The notes beneath the pieces are model-generated. The model searched no databases and had not been told where the DNA came from. It saw only the letters and a list, made by a program, of their open reading frames with translations. From NCBI GenBank assembly GCA_020638455.1, contig JACKIK010000001.1, forward strand, positions 1,168,229-1,232,228: a DNA stretch of 64,000 nt. Reading direction: 5' to 3'. The DNA comes from Hyphomonas sp. GTDB taxonomy: Bacteria; Pseudomonadota; Alphaproteobacteria; Caulobacterales; Hyphomonadaceae. Below, one piece after another: positions 41,647 through 50,009 of this stretch. How positions within the stretch are numbered: the first letter of the stretch is position 1; each line of letters opens with the position of its first letter. The position numbers and the translations under genes were made by a program.

Positions 41647-43191
41647 TCAGGTGTCGGTCCCGGCGAACATGTCTCTCAGTTCGCGCCGCAGCACCTTGCC
41701 GGTGGCATTGCGGGGGAGCGTCGAGGCTTCGAACATCCGGGTCGGGCACTTATAGTGGGCGAGCTTCTGGCGACAGAGTGCCGTGATGGCTTCGGCGTCG
41801 AAGGCTGTGCCGGGTGCCGGGACAATGGCCGCCGCAACGCGCTCGCCCCATTTTTCGTCGGGGATCGAGAAGACGGCCGCTTCTGCAACACCCGGCAGAC
41901 CGGACAGCACGTTTTCGACTTCGACCGGATAGACGTTCTCGCCGCCTGTGATGATCATGTCCTTCAGGCGGTCGGTCACGGTCAGGAAGCCATCCGCATC
42001 GATATGCCCGACATCGCCCGTGTGCAGCCAGCCATCGGCATCGGTAACCGGAACTGCCGGCGCATCCCCGGCCCATTTCACCGCCTGCGGATAGGGCAGG
42101 CGCACCAGAATCTCGCCTGTCTCGCCGGCCGGCAGCGTCGTTCCGCCGGTATCCACGACCCGGAGATCGACGCCCGGCCCGGCAATGCCGGTGGCCTGGT
42201 TCTTCCGCGGGTCCGGATCTCTGTGAGCGGACGGAGGCAGGTGCGTGATCGGACCGATGCTTTCCGTCAGGCCATAGACCTGTGAGAAATCGCAGCCAAA
42301 CGTCTCGAGGCAAGCTTTCAGCAGAGAGGGCGCAATGGGCGATGCGCCATAGCCAACCATTTTCAGCTGGCCCCTGGGAATGTTGCGTGTCTCGTTTTCT
42401 TTCAGGAGCGTCGACAGAATTGCCGGAACCCACTGGGCATGGGTTGCGCCGAGGAATTCCAGCGCATCGAACATGGCAGCCGGCGTCGCATGCGACAATT
42501 GTATCTGCGTCATGCCCCCGGCGAGCCCGTACTGCGTCCACGACCAGCCCGCCGTATGGAAGACTGGCGCTACGATCAGCAGGCGGGACTCCGACGTGAA
42601 AGCCATCGTACTGGGCGCAAAGGTCATCCGTTCGGCGCTCTCGCAGGTATAGGCAAGCGCCTTGGGTTCGCCAGTTGTGCCGGACGTGAAGAACAGCGTG
42701 CAGAGGTCATCCGGCTCAGAGTGATCCGGAACGGGCAGTGGGGCGTCCGCAATGAACGGATCGAGTTCCGTGGCAGCGTCGATGAATGTGAACCGGCCGG
42801 GCACGTGGCCGGCGAACTCCGCATCGCCGATGACCAGGCCGGGGGCGGTGCGCGCGATAATCGCTTCGAGTTCGGATGCCGACAGGCGCCAGTTGAGGCC
42901 AACAAGGATAAGCCGCGCGCGGCGCGCCGCCAGAAGCACGACCGGGAATTCGGGGCCGTTCCGGCCGAGCCAGGCCAGCCTGTCGCCGGGGCCCATGCCT
43001 TGTTGCTGCAGTGCCGATGCGAGCCGGTCAGCGCGCGCGTCAAGTTCCCGCCAGGACAGGCTTGTCGTGGCCGTCAGAATGGCCGGCGCTTCCGGCTTCG
43101 CCGCCGCGAAATGACGGACCCGGTCGGACAGTGTGGTGTCCGGAAAGTTGCCTCCGATCCCCGACCACTCCATTTGCGATGTCATGGCCAC
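41647..43191 (-). CDS. AMP-dependent acyl-CoA synthetase/ligase 3
   Basis: A 514-aa ANL-family ligase. Motifs are LFFTSGTTGEPKALAYT, QVYGLTESIGPIT, LHTGDVGHIDADGF, DRLKDMIITGGENVYP and the catalytic lysine in PRNATGKVLRR. It heads a two-gene leftward unit with the LCAD-like dehydrogenase. Two near start codons exist (43191 and 43185). Its upstream region carries the second copy of the TTTGTCAA-type palindrome, linking its control to the monooxygenase at 21.3-22.6 kb. Confidence 0.92.
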   Translation of the reverse strand: MAMTSQMEWSGIGGNFPDTTLSDRVRHFAAAKPEAPAILTATTSLSWRELDARADRLASALQQQGMGPGDRLAWLGRNGPEFPVVLLAARRARLILVGLNWRLSASELEAIIARTAPGLVIGDAEFAGHVPGRFTFIDAATELDPFIADAPLPVPDHSEPDDLCTLFFTSGTTGEPKALAYTCESAERMTFAPSTMAFTSESRLLIVAPVFHTAGWSWTQYGLAGGMTQIQLSHATPAAMFDALEFLGATHAQWVPAILSTLLKENETRNIPRGQLKMVGYGASPIAPSLLKACLETFGCDFSQVYGLTESIGPITHLPPSAHRDPDPRKNQATGIAGPGVDLRVVDTGGTTLPAGETGEILVRLPYPQAVKWAGDAPAVPVTDADGWLHTGDVGHIDADGFLTVTDRLKDMIITGGENVYPVEVENVLSGLPGVAEAAVFSIPDEKWGERVAAAIVPAPGTAFDAEAITALCRQKLAHYKCPTRMFEASTLPRNATGKVLRRELRDMFAGTDT

Positions 43192-43266
43192 CTGCCTCGC
43201 TCAGGGCATTTTCCTCAGGGCGTCCTCCCCGACGCCGACCTGATCTGCTTACCGGTCGGAGAGATA

Positions 43267-43287
43267 TTCGTCAAGAATATTGACATA
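43267..43287. promoter_or_regulatory. 21-bp palindrome, operator copy 2
   Basis: TTCGTCAA-GAATA-TTGACATA matches copy 1 at 17 of 21 positions and keeps the GTCAA-N5-TTGAC core. It lies 76 bases upstream of ligase 3 and 50 bases upstream of the HemJ-like gene, inside a short AT-rich stretch. A common regulator for both loci is likely. Confidence 0.65.
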
Positions 43288-43336
43288 AATTTGCGACAGC
43301 CCTATGCACGCCGCAAACATCAGGGAGGCCGGCAGG

Positions 43337-43861
43337 ATGCTCGAACCGGTGCGCATGTTCCTCGCGCAGCACTATCTGCAGCTGAAATTCATCCACCTGA
43401 CCGCCGTCATGGTGTGGGTGTGGAGCACTTCGGTGGCCTATGCCTTTTATCTCGTTCCGGTGTTCAAGGCATGGCGCCGGAACCCGGAGGACCAGGAAAT
43501 CATCCGCCTGCGCAACTGGGTGATGGAGCGGTTCGACCAGGGCGCTTCCTATGAGCACATCGCTTTCCCGATTGTCCTGATCACCGGCCCCCTGCTGTTC
43601 TGGGTGGGCGGCTACAATGCAAGCGTTGGCTGGCTGATGCTGAAGCTTCTGTTCGTTGTCGGCATCTTCATTCCGATCGAAGTGACTGACTACTATCTCG
43701 CGCATTTCGGCGGCGCGAAGCACCGGTATCGCGAAGCGGGCGACGCGCCCGGCTATGAGCGTGCCGTTCAGCGACACTGGTGGTTCCTGCTTCTGTCGAG
43801 CCCGGTGATCATGATCACCGCGATGATCGTGCTGTTCCTGGCCATCACCAAGCCGTTCTGA
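43337..43861 (+). CDS. HemJ/UPF0093-like (CopD/DUF2269 group) membrane protein
   Basis: A 174-aa, four-helix inner-membrane protein. H20 in KFIHLTAVMVW and K103 in LMLKLLFVV align by eye with the conserved histidine and lysine of HemJ (protoporphyrinogen oxidase, heme-b binding), and the closing MIVLFLAITKPF matches the typical HemJ end. Spacing between helices differs enough that a separate heme protein or electron carrier is possible. The ATG at 43337 is chosen for a GGGAGG at proper spacing. It is followed by a 112-aa membrane protein after 22 bases and is divergent from ligase 3. Confidence 0.65.
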   Translation: MLEPVRMFLAQHYLQLKFIHLTAVMVWVWSTSVAYAFYLVPVFKAWRRNPEDQEIIRLRNWVMERFDQGASYEHIAFPIVLITGPLLFWVGGYNASVGWLMLKLLFVVGIFIPIEVTDYYLAHFGGAKHRYREAGDAPGYERAVQRHWWFLLLSSPVIMITAMIVLFLAITKPF

Positions 43862-43883
43862 GATCCTGCAAGGAGCCCCCGAA

Positions 43884-44222
43884 ATGACCGACCAACCGAG
43901 CTCGATCTCGAACAAAGACGTCTCAGCCGGCATGCCTTTCGACGGCACGCCCCGGAAATATCTGAGGCTCTGCATCCTCGGCAGCGTGGGCCTGCACGCT
44001 TATCTCTTTATCGGATACTGGGCGATCCGGAATTTCCTTGCCGGGGAAACCTGGCCGAACGGATGGCTCTGGCCGGTGGTGGCGATTGCGTCCGCCGCCT
44101 GGTTCTCCTGGTACAGCTATCGCTGGATCATGCGCCTCGACGCGCAATATGGCCGGGGCAGCGGATGGATCCTCGAATCCGTGACCGTCAAGCTCCCCTG
44201 GGAGAAACCGCGCCGGAAATAG
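43884..44222 (+). CDS. small two-helix membrane protein, unknown
   Basis: A 112-aa protein with two hydrophobic helices, LRLCILGSVGLHAYLFIGYW near residues 28-47 and WLWPVVAIASAAWFSWYSYRW near 61-81, and a basic C-terminus (KLPWEKPRRK). I do not recognise the family. It is 22 bases downstream of the HemJ-like gene and probably forms a complex with it; a histidine in helix 1 could take part in heme binding. It is preceded by AAGGAGC. Confidence 0.75.
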   Translation: MTDQPSSISNKDVSAGMPFDGTPRKYLRLCILGSVGLHAYLFIGYWAIRNFLAGETWPNGWLWPVVAIASAAWFSWYSYRWIMRLDAQYGRGSGWILESVTVKLPWEKPRRK

Positions 44223-44525
44223 GCGCCTCTCTTCCTTGCTGGCGCCTGGCGGACCCGTAAGAGGCGGGTCGGCCGCGTGCGGGTGAACGGCTCAATGCCA
44301 GTCCGTTCAGCACATATGCTCGGCCCGGCCCGCTTCGGCTGAGGCGCAATTTCGACCTGCACCCGCGGCGGTTCCCTGCCAGCCCGACGCCGCGGCTGCC
44401 GCTTTGGCGCGCGTCGCTCTCTTGCGTTCCAACCCCAGAATTGTGGATTGACGTCCGCTCCGCGATGAATAACACTCACTCATACGAGAATGAGTAAAAG
44501 AAGCTCATCACCGGGAGGAAACGAA
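44223..44525. promoter_or_regulatory. control region of TonB receptor 2
   Basis: The 303-base gap is GC-rich to about 44430 with no open frame I trust. A promoter-like TTGACG (44448-44453) is followed at 16 bases by TAACAC (44470-44475). A perfect dyad ACTCAT (44478-44483) / ATGAGT (44490-44495) with a 6-base spacer lies just after it, the place of a repressor operator. The bases 44471-44496 resemble an element at 55527-55552. Confidence 0.55.
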
Positions 44526-47500
44526 ATGAAGTCCGCAATCCGCAGTGCGTCCCGCACTGCAATTCTGTTTGGTCTGGCAAGCAGCGGGTTCCTGGCCCTG
44601 GCCCAGGAGGCGCCGGGCGCGGCCGAGGTGGCCGATACGGTCGATCATGTTCCGGCAAGCGACAATGCGACGGCGGAAAGCGACCGCACGCTCAACAAGG
44701 TCGTTGTGACGGGCTCGTATATTCAGGGGACACCGCTGGATGCCGCCCTGCCGGTTGAAGTCTACACGCAGCAGGATCTCGAACTCGAAGGCTCTCCGAC
44801 GGCGCTCGAATTTGCCAAGAGCCTGACGATTTCGGGCCCGACGACCGGGGAATCCTACTATTTCGGCGGCCCGGCCCTGGTCGGATCGGTGAACTACAAT
44901 TTGCGCGGCATCGGCGCCGACAAGACGCTGATCCTGCTGAATGGCCGCCGGATGAGCCAGAACACATCCAACATTCCTTCAATCGCGCTGGCACGCACGG
45001 AAGTCCTCAAGGACGGGGCGGCCGTGATCTACGGCGCCGACGCCACGGGCGGCGTCGTCAACTTCATCACGCGTGACAATTTCACCGGGTTCGAAACCAA
45101 TGCGCAGTACAAATATGTCGACGGATCGGATGGCGATTATTCTGTCGGCGTGCTTGGCGGTATCGGCAAGGACAAGGTCAATTTCATGTGGTCGGCGGAG
45201 TACGAGCACCGCTCACGACTGCGTGCGATCGACCGTGATTTCACCTGGGATTCCATCGATCCGACGGACCCGAACTATAACCCTGCGCCATGGTCGATCC
45301 TCACCAACCTCGCTGGATGGACAGCGCGCGGCGCGTTGCCGACCACGCCGAGTGCCAGTGCCGCGGGCGAGTTCGGCGCACCCGTCGGATTTGCCTCCGA
45401 CTTCACGCCGGAAAGCTGCGCTGCCGTCGGCGGGCGCTACGACAATGCGTATACCTGTGCCTACAATTACATCCCGTACTACGACCTCGTCTCCAAGAAC
45501 GACATCTATCGTGGCTACGCCCAGCTGAATGCGGAAGTCACCGACACCATGGACTTCCACATGGACGCCTCCTACGGGCAGGTGACCACGCCGCAGATGT
45601 TCGGATCACCGTCGCAGCCGATCATTCGCGGTCCGGCACTGGCGGCGGGCCTGCTGGACCAGTTCTACGTGCCGATCTCAAACCCCTATGCGACCGCCTG
45701 GGCGGCGGACCATGGCCTGAGCTATGCCTCCGGTTTCACGCCTGTGATCTATCGCGCTATCGGCCATGGCGGGAACCCCTACATGAGCGATGGCGAGGGC
45801 TACGGCGTTGCGGACCGTGTCGACAACCACGTCTTCCGCGTGTCCGCAGCCCTGGACGGCGAACTCGGAGACCTGGCGAGCTTCGCCAAGGGTGTCGGAT
45901 ATGACTTCGCGCTCACCTACAATCATTCCAACGCCTACAATACACACCCGGACATTGTCGGCTACCGCCTGCAGGAGGCCCTGAACGGCTTTGGCGGTCC
46001 GAACTGTCATGCAACTGACCTCGACCCGAGCCGCTTCGGCACGCAGAACCCGGCCGCGGCCGGGCAGGGTGACTGCCACTGGTGGAACCCGTTCTCCAGC
46101 GCATTCGCCCAAGAGCCGATCCTTGGCCTCTCCAACCCCAATTATGTGCCGGGCAGCGAGAATTCCAAGGAACTCACGCAGTGGCTGTTCGATCCGCGCG
46201 CCGTCGAGACGGTGGCGAGCAACTTCACGGCCGATCTCGTTTTCAACGGCACGGCGGGCATCCAGCTTCCAGGCGGAGAGGTTGGCTGGGCACTCGGCGC
46301 CCAGTGGCGCCGGACCGACAATCGTGTGAATGTCGACAGTCCGTGGGCGAACGGCACGAATCCATGCCCGTGGCCGGACGGTACAACCAGTGCCAATGGC
46401 GATGGTACGCCGAACCTCGAATCCAATCCGCTGCCGACGACCGATCCCAATTTCCGGGGGTGTACGCCGGACGCGCCCGGCCCGTTCGTAATCTTCGTTC
46501 CGACCCTGCCGAGCAAGGCGGATCAGGAACAGTACGCCTACTTCGCCGAACTCCAGATCCCTGTTCTGGACAGCCTGAACTTCCAGCTGGCGGCGCGCCA
46601 TGAGGAGTTCTCCGGCGGTCTCGGGGCAACGGTCTACAAGGTGGCGGGCAAGTGGAATGTCTGGGGCCCGCTGACCCTGCGCGGCTCCTACGGCACCAAC
46701 TTCCAGACGCCGCCGCTTGGTGTTGTGCCGGGCGCCGTCACCGTCGGGGCGCGGACTTTCACCGTTGCCGGAAACAACTGGCTTGCGGCGAGATTCATCA
46801 CAGCGTCCAATCTCAATCCTGAAACGGCGACAACCTGGAACCTCGGCACGATCTGGCAAAGCAAGGGCTTCGCCGCGGATCACAACTTCATGCTCATCGT
46901 CGACTATTTCGATATCGAGACCAAGGACGCCATTGGCCAGATCGCCGATCCGAACCAGATTGCCAGCCTTGTCTTCAACGGGCCCGGTGGCACGATCACG
47001 ACCTGCGATCCGACTCAGCAGCCCCTGCTCAACCGCGTCACGTTCAATACGCCCTGCACGGTCGGCATGAGTGCGGTCGGAGCGTTCTCGGCGGTGTCGA
47101 CGATCTATGGCAACGGCCCGGGGCAGACAACCAACGGGTTCGATATCCAGGCCACCTACGACATGCCGCTGTACACTGGAGACCTGACGCTTGGGCTGAC
47201 GGCGACGAAGATCACGGAACTGAAAACCGGCCCGACCTCTCTGGATGGCGTGGAAGTCTCGGCCGGCGATGACCGTCTTGGCTACCTGAACTTCGCGACC
47301 TTTGCACAGGCGGCGCCTGAGTGGAGGGCGAACTTCAGCGCGAACTACCGGACCGGCCCGCAGAACTTCCGGTTGGGAGTGAACTATGTGTCCGCCGTCC
47401 AGGACGAACGTCCGGGGGTCCAGTATGGCGAGAACGGTGAAGACTGGGTCACGGCGGACTTTACCTATCGCTACGAAGTCTCGGACGACCTGTCGTTCAC

Positions 47501-47624
47501 GGCCACGGTGGTGAACATGTTCGACCGTGACCCGCCCAAGGCGCAGGAAGAGTTCGGATACGATCCGTGGACGGCGAACCCGCTCGGGCGTACGATTGAA
47601 ATCGGCGTCAAGAAATCCTTCTAG
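44526..47624 (+). CDS. TonB-dependent outer-membrane receptor 2
   Basis: A 1032-aa outer-membrane receptor with a signal peptide (about residues 1-27) and a plug that starts at LNKVVVTGSYIQGTPLDAALPV and includes VNYNLRGIGADKTLILLNGRRM and LKDGAAVIYGADATGGVVNF. The barrel ends TIEIGVKKSF with terminal F. The long barrel and the LLNGRR motif are typical of receptors for sugars, peptides or large organic substrates in Caulobacterales and Sphingomonadales; no siderophore genes are near. A GGGAGG ribosome site supports the ATG at 44526. An operator-like dyad lies upstream and a strong terminator after it. Confidence 0.94.
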   Translation: MKSAIRSASRTAILFGLASSGFLALAQEAPGAAEVADTVDHVPASDNATAESDRTLNKVVVTGSYIQGTPLDAALPVEVYTQQDLELEGSPTALEFAKSLTISGPTTGESYYFGGPALVGSVNYNLRGIGADKTLILLNGRRMSQNTSNIPSIALARTEVLKDGAAVIYGADATGGVVNFITRDNFTGFETNAQYKYVDGSDGDYSVGVLGGIGKDKVNFMWSAEYEHRSRLRAIDRDFTWDSIDPTDPNYNPAPWSILTNLAGWTARGALPTTPSASAAGEFGAPVGFASDFTPESCAAVGGRYDNAYTCAYNYIPYYDLVSKNDIYRGYAQLNAEVTDTMDFHMDASYGQVTTPQMFGSPSQPIIRGPALAAGLLDQFYVPISNPYATAWAADHGLSYASGFTPVIYRAIGHGGNPYMSDGEGYGVADRVDNHVFRVSAALDGELGDLASFAKGVGYDFALTYNHSNAYNTHPDIVGYRLQEALNGFGGPNCHATDLDPSRFGTQNPAAAGQGDCHWWNPFSSAFAQEPILGLSNPNYVPGSENSKELTQWLFDPRAVETVASNFTADLVFNGTAGIQLPGGEVGWALGAQWRRTDNRVNVDSPWANGTNPCPWPDGTTSANGDGTPNLESNPLPTTDPNFRGCTPDAPGPFVIFVPTLPSKADQEQYAYFAELQIPVLDSLNFQLAARHEEFSGGLGATVYKVAGKWNVWGPLTLRGSYGTNFQTPPLGVVPGAVTVGARTFTVAGNNWLAARFITASNLNPETATTWNLGTIWQSKGFAADHNFMLIVDYFDIETKDAIGQIADPNQIASLVFNGPGGTITTCDPTQQPLLNRVTFNTPCTVGMSAVGAFSAVSTIYGNGPGQTTNGFDIQATYDMPLYTGDLTLGLTATKITELKTGPTSLDGVEVSAGDDRLGYLNFATFAQAAPEWRANFSANYRTGPQNFRLGVNYVSAVQDERPGVQYGENGEDWVTADFTYRYEVSDDLSFTATVVNMFDRDPPKAQEEFGYDPWTANPLGRTIEIGVKKSF

Positions 47625-47644
47625 GTATCCTCCTCCGATACCGT

Positions 47645-47679
47645 GGCAGGCGGCCCTGGCCGCCTGCCTTCCTTTTTTT
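47645..47679 (+). terminator. intrinsic terminator after TonB receptor 2
   Basis: GGCAGGCGGCC (47645-47655) pairs perfectly with GGCCGCCTGCC (47658-47668) and is followed by TTCC and seven T residues. It lies between the receptor stop and the DUF3604 gene, so expression of the latter from the receptor promoter would be strongly reduced. Confidence 0.88.
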
Positions 47680-47702
47680 CGCCTTGCAGGGAAGGGCGCG
47701 AC

Positions 47703-49658
47703 ATGACCGGAAGTTTCCGCCTCAGCCGCAAGGCGCAGTCTTCCGGTGCGAAGGGGGCGCGGAAGTTCGGCTCGGGCGTTCTCGTGATTGCAGTGGCCGT
47801 TGCGGCCTGTGCGCAATCGGAGCGGCATTCAGCCGATATGCAGCAAGTGATGCGTCCGGCCGGAGAGGTCGTCTCCGATGGTGAGGCGCCCAATCCTCTG
47901 CGAAATGCCTATTTTGGCGATCTTCATCTTCACACGCGCAATTCCTACGATGCTTATCTCTTCAATGTTCGGGCTTCGCCGGACGATGCCTATACCTATG
48001 CGAAGGGCGGCACGATCAGGCACCCGCTTGGTTATGACCTCAGGCTGAAGTCCGGCGCGCTGGATTTTCTCGCCGTCACGGATCATGCAGAATATCTCGG
48101 CGTGCTGCGGGCAATAGACACGCCAGGTACGGAATATTCGAAGGTTCCCTATGCGAGGAGCCTGTTTTCAAGCGACCGGTCGGAGGTGTTCGACGCGTTC
48201 GGACGGTTCGTGACCAGCTTGCGCACGGGGATTGTGCTTCCCGAACTATCTGACCCGTCCGCAACCGGGTCGGCCTGGCAGCAAACCATTGACAGCGCGA
48301 GGCGCAACTATGAGCCGGGAAAGTTCACGACCTTCGTCGGCTATGAGTTCACCTCGCTGCCGGGCACGCGCAACTTGCATCGCAATGTGATCTTTGCGAG
48401 CGACACGGTGCCACCGATGCCGTTCTCGGCGCTGGATTCGCAGAATCCGGAAGACCTCTGGCGCTGGCTCGATGCGCGGCGAGCGGAGGGCATCGCGTCC
48501 TTGGCGATCCCACACAACTCAAATGCGTCCGACGGAACCATGTTCGAGCGCGTGCAATGGGATGGGGAGCCCATCGACCGGGCTTATGCCGAGCTGAGGA
48601 TGCGAAACGAGCCGCTCGTCGAGATAATCCAGACCAAGGGTCAGTCGGAAACCATGCCGTTCCTGTCGCCGAATGACGAATTCGCCGGGTTCGAAGTCAT
48701 GGATCTGTACGTTGGCTCCAACAAGCCGGTGACGAAATTCGCGGGCGGCTATGTGCGCGATGCCCTGAAACGCGGCCTGGAAATCGAGAACGACATCGGC
48801 ACCAATCCGTACAGGCTGGGTATCGTTGCAGGCAGCGACGGTCACAATGCGGCCAGTCCGTATGAAGAGGACAACTACTTCGCCAATCATGGCGTTCTGG
48901 ATGGCAAGCCGGAACTGCGCGGATCTGTCCTGCCCGCCGGCTACGAGGACTGGAATGCCTATTATGATGATGGCAAGGCACCGCCGCGAATTGTGGGAGC
49001 CGGTGGCCTGACCGGCGTCTGGGCAGAACAGAACACGCGCGAATCCCTTATTTCCGCCCTGTTGCGCAAAGAGACATTCGGCACATCCGGCCCCCGCATC
49101 CGCGTAAGACTGTTCGCGGGATATGATCTGGGAGCGATCGATCTGGCGACCGATGACGGCGTGCGCGCGGCCTATGCGGACGGCGTGCCCATGGGTGGCG
49201 AGCTCATCGTCAGGCCGGGGAAGGTACTGCAATTCGCGGTCATCGCCATGCGCGACGCCCGCTCCGCTCCTCTCCAGCGCGTCCAGATCGTGAAGGGATG
49301 GACGGATGCTGCCGGAGTGGCGCAGGAAAAGGTCTATGACGTGGCATGCTCTGATGGAGGGGGGGTCGATCCGGAGACCCAACGCTGCCCCGCCAATGGC
49401 GCGACGGTGGACCTCGCCACGTGCGCCTTCCCGGAAGACAAGGGCGACGCGCAGATGCAGGCGGTCTGGACCGATCCCGATTTCGATCAGGCACAGAATG
49501 CTTTTTACTATGCGCGAGTGCTCGAGAATCCGACATGCCGCTGGTCGACATGGGATGCCGTGCGTGCTGGCGGGCTGCCCAATCCGAAACTTCCTGCGAC
49601 CATTCAGGAGCGGGCCTACACGTCGCCGATCTGGCTGACGCCCGCGCGGGCCGGGTGA
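47703..49658 (+). CDS. DUF3604 (PHP-superfamily) lipoprotein 2
   Basis: A 651-aa paralogue of the protein at 23336-25165. A lipoprotein signal ends at C36 (VAVAAC). Metal motifs are FGDLHLHTRNSYDAY (71-85), VTDHAEYLGVL, IPHNSNASDG and VAGSDGHNAAS; the C-terminal part keeps TCRWSTWDA and QERAYTSPIW. The differing middle suggests another substrate in the same chemistry. The ATG at 47703 has GGAAGGG before it. It follows the TonB receptor past a terminator, so it may be made at a low level by read-through or from its own unseen promoter. Confidence 0.87.
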   Translation: MTGSFRLSRKAQSSGAKGARKFGSGVLVIAVAVAACAQSERHSADMQQVMRPAGEVVSDGEAPNPLRNAYFGDLHLHTRNSYDAYLFNVRASPDDAYTYAKGGTIRHPLGYDLRLKSGALDFLAVTDHAEYLGVLRAIDTPGTEYSKVPYARSLFSSDRSEVFDAFGRFVTSLRTGIVLPELSDPSATGSAWQQTIDSARRNYEPGKFTTFVGYEFTSLPGTRNLHRNVIFASDTVPPMPFSALDSQNPEDLWRWLDARRAEGIASLAIPHNSNASDGTMFERVQWDGEPIDRAYAELRMRNEPLVEIIQTKGQSETMPFLSPNDEFAGFEVMDLYVGSNKPVTKFAGGYVRDALKRGLEIENDIGTNPYRLGIVAGSDGHNAASPYEEDNYFANHGVLDGKPELRGSVLPAGYEDWNAYYDDGKAPPRIVGAGGLTGVWAEQNTRESLISALLRKETFGTSGPRIRVRLFAGYDLGAIDLATDDGVRAAYADGVPMGGELIVRPGKVLQFAVIAMRDARSAPLQRVQIVKGWTDAAGVAQEKVYDVACSDGGGVDPETQRCPANGATVDLATCAFPEDKGDAQMQAVWTDPDFDQAQNAFYYARVLENPTCRWSTWDAVRAGGLPNPKLPATIQERAYTSPIWLTPARAG

Positions 49659-50009
49659 TCCCATGCAGCGCGGGAGCCATCTTTTCCTGCCTGCATTAGC
49701 CTCCCGGGACGCTGATTGTCGCTTGCGCCAGGGAGTGCGCTGGGCAGGCCTTGCCAAGGAAAACCGGGTAAGTAAAGATATTCGTTCACGCAAGAATTAA
49801 GATTGACACTCCGTAGAATGAGCTCCAATTAGGATGGACCCCGGGGGCGTATGACGAGGCAGCAGGAAATGGAGGGTCCCTTGATCCGTTCCAATAAAAT
49901 CAACGCGCTGATTGATTGCGCAGCCTGACCTCGACCGGCGCCTGCGTCCCGAAGACCGTGTGCGGCGACACATCGTTTCTCCCATCCCGAATGATCTTCT
50001 CAGACCCTG
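49659..50009. promoter_or_regulatory. 351-base upstream region of ligase 4
   Basis: No supported gene. The centre is AT-richer and contains AGATATTCGT (49776-49785), CAAGAAT (49791-49797) and TTGACA (49803-49808). The same three blocks, without the intervening bases, occur around operator copy 2 at 43263-43285, so this may be a degraded or expanded relative of that control element. TTGACA could be a -35; the -10 is unclear. Short frames here (45 and 25 codons) lack ribosome sites. Confidence 0.35.

Noticed and set aside
44223..44445. possible cobalamin riboswitch upstream of TonB receptor 2
   Set aside because: GC-rich hairpins are present but no B12-box-like sequence could be found.
45678..47828. 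716-codon open frame on the - strand
   Set aside because: Antisense to TonB receptor 2, arginine-rich, no domain and crosses the receptor's terminator.
49663..49800. 45-codon frame after DUF3604 lipoprotein 2
   Set aside because: No ribosome site, composition unlike neighbours, ends in the AT-rich promoter region.
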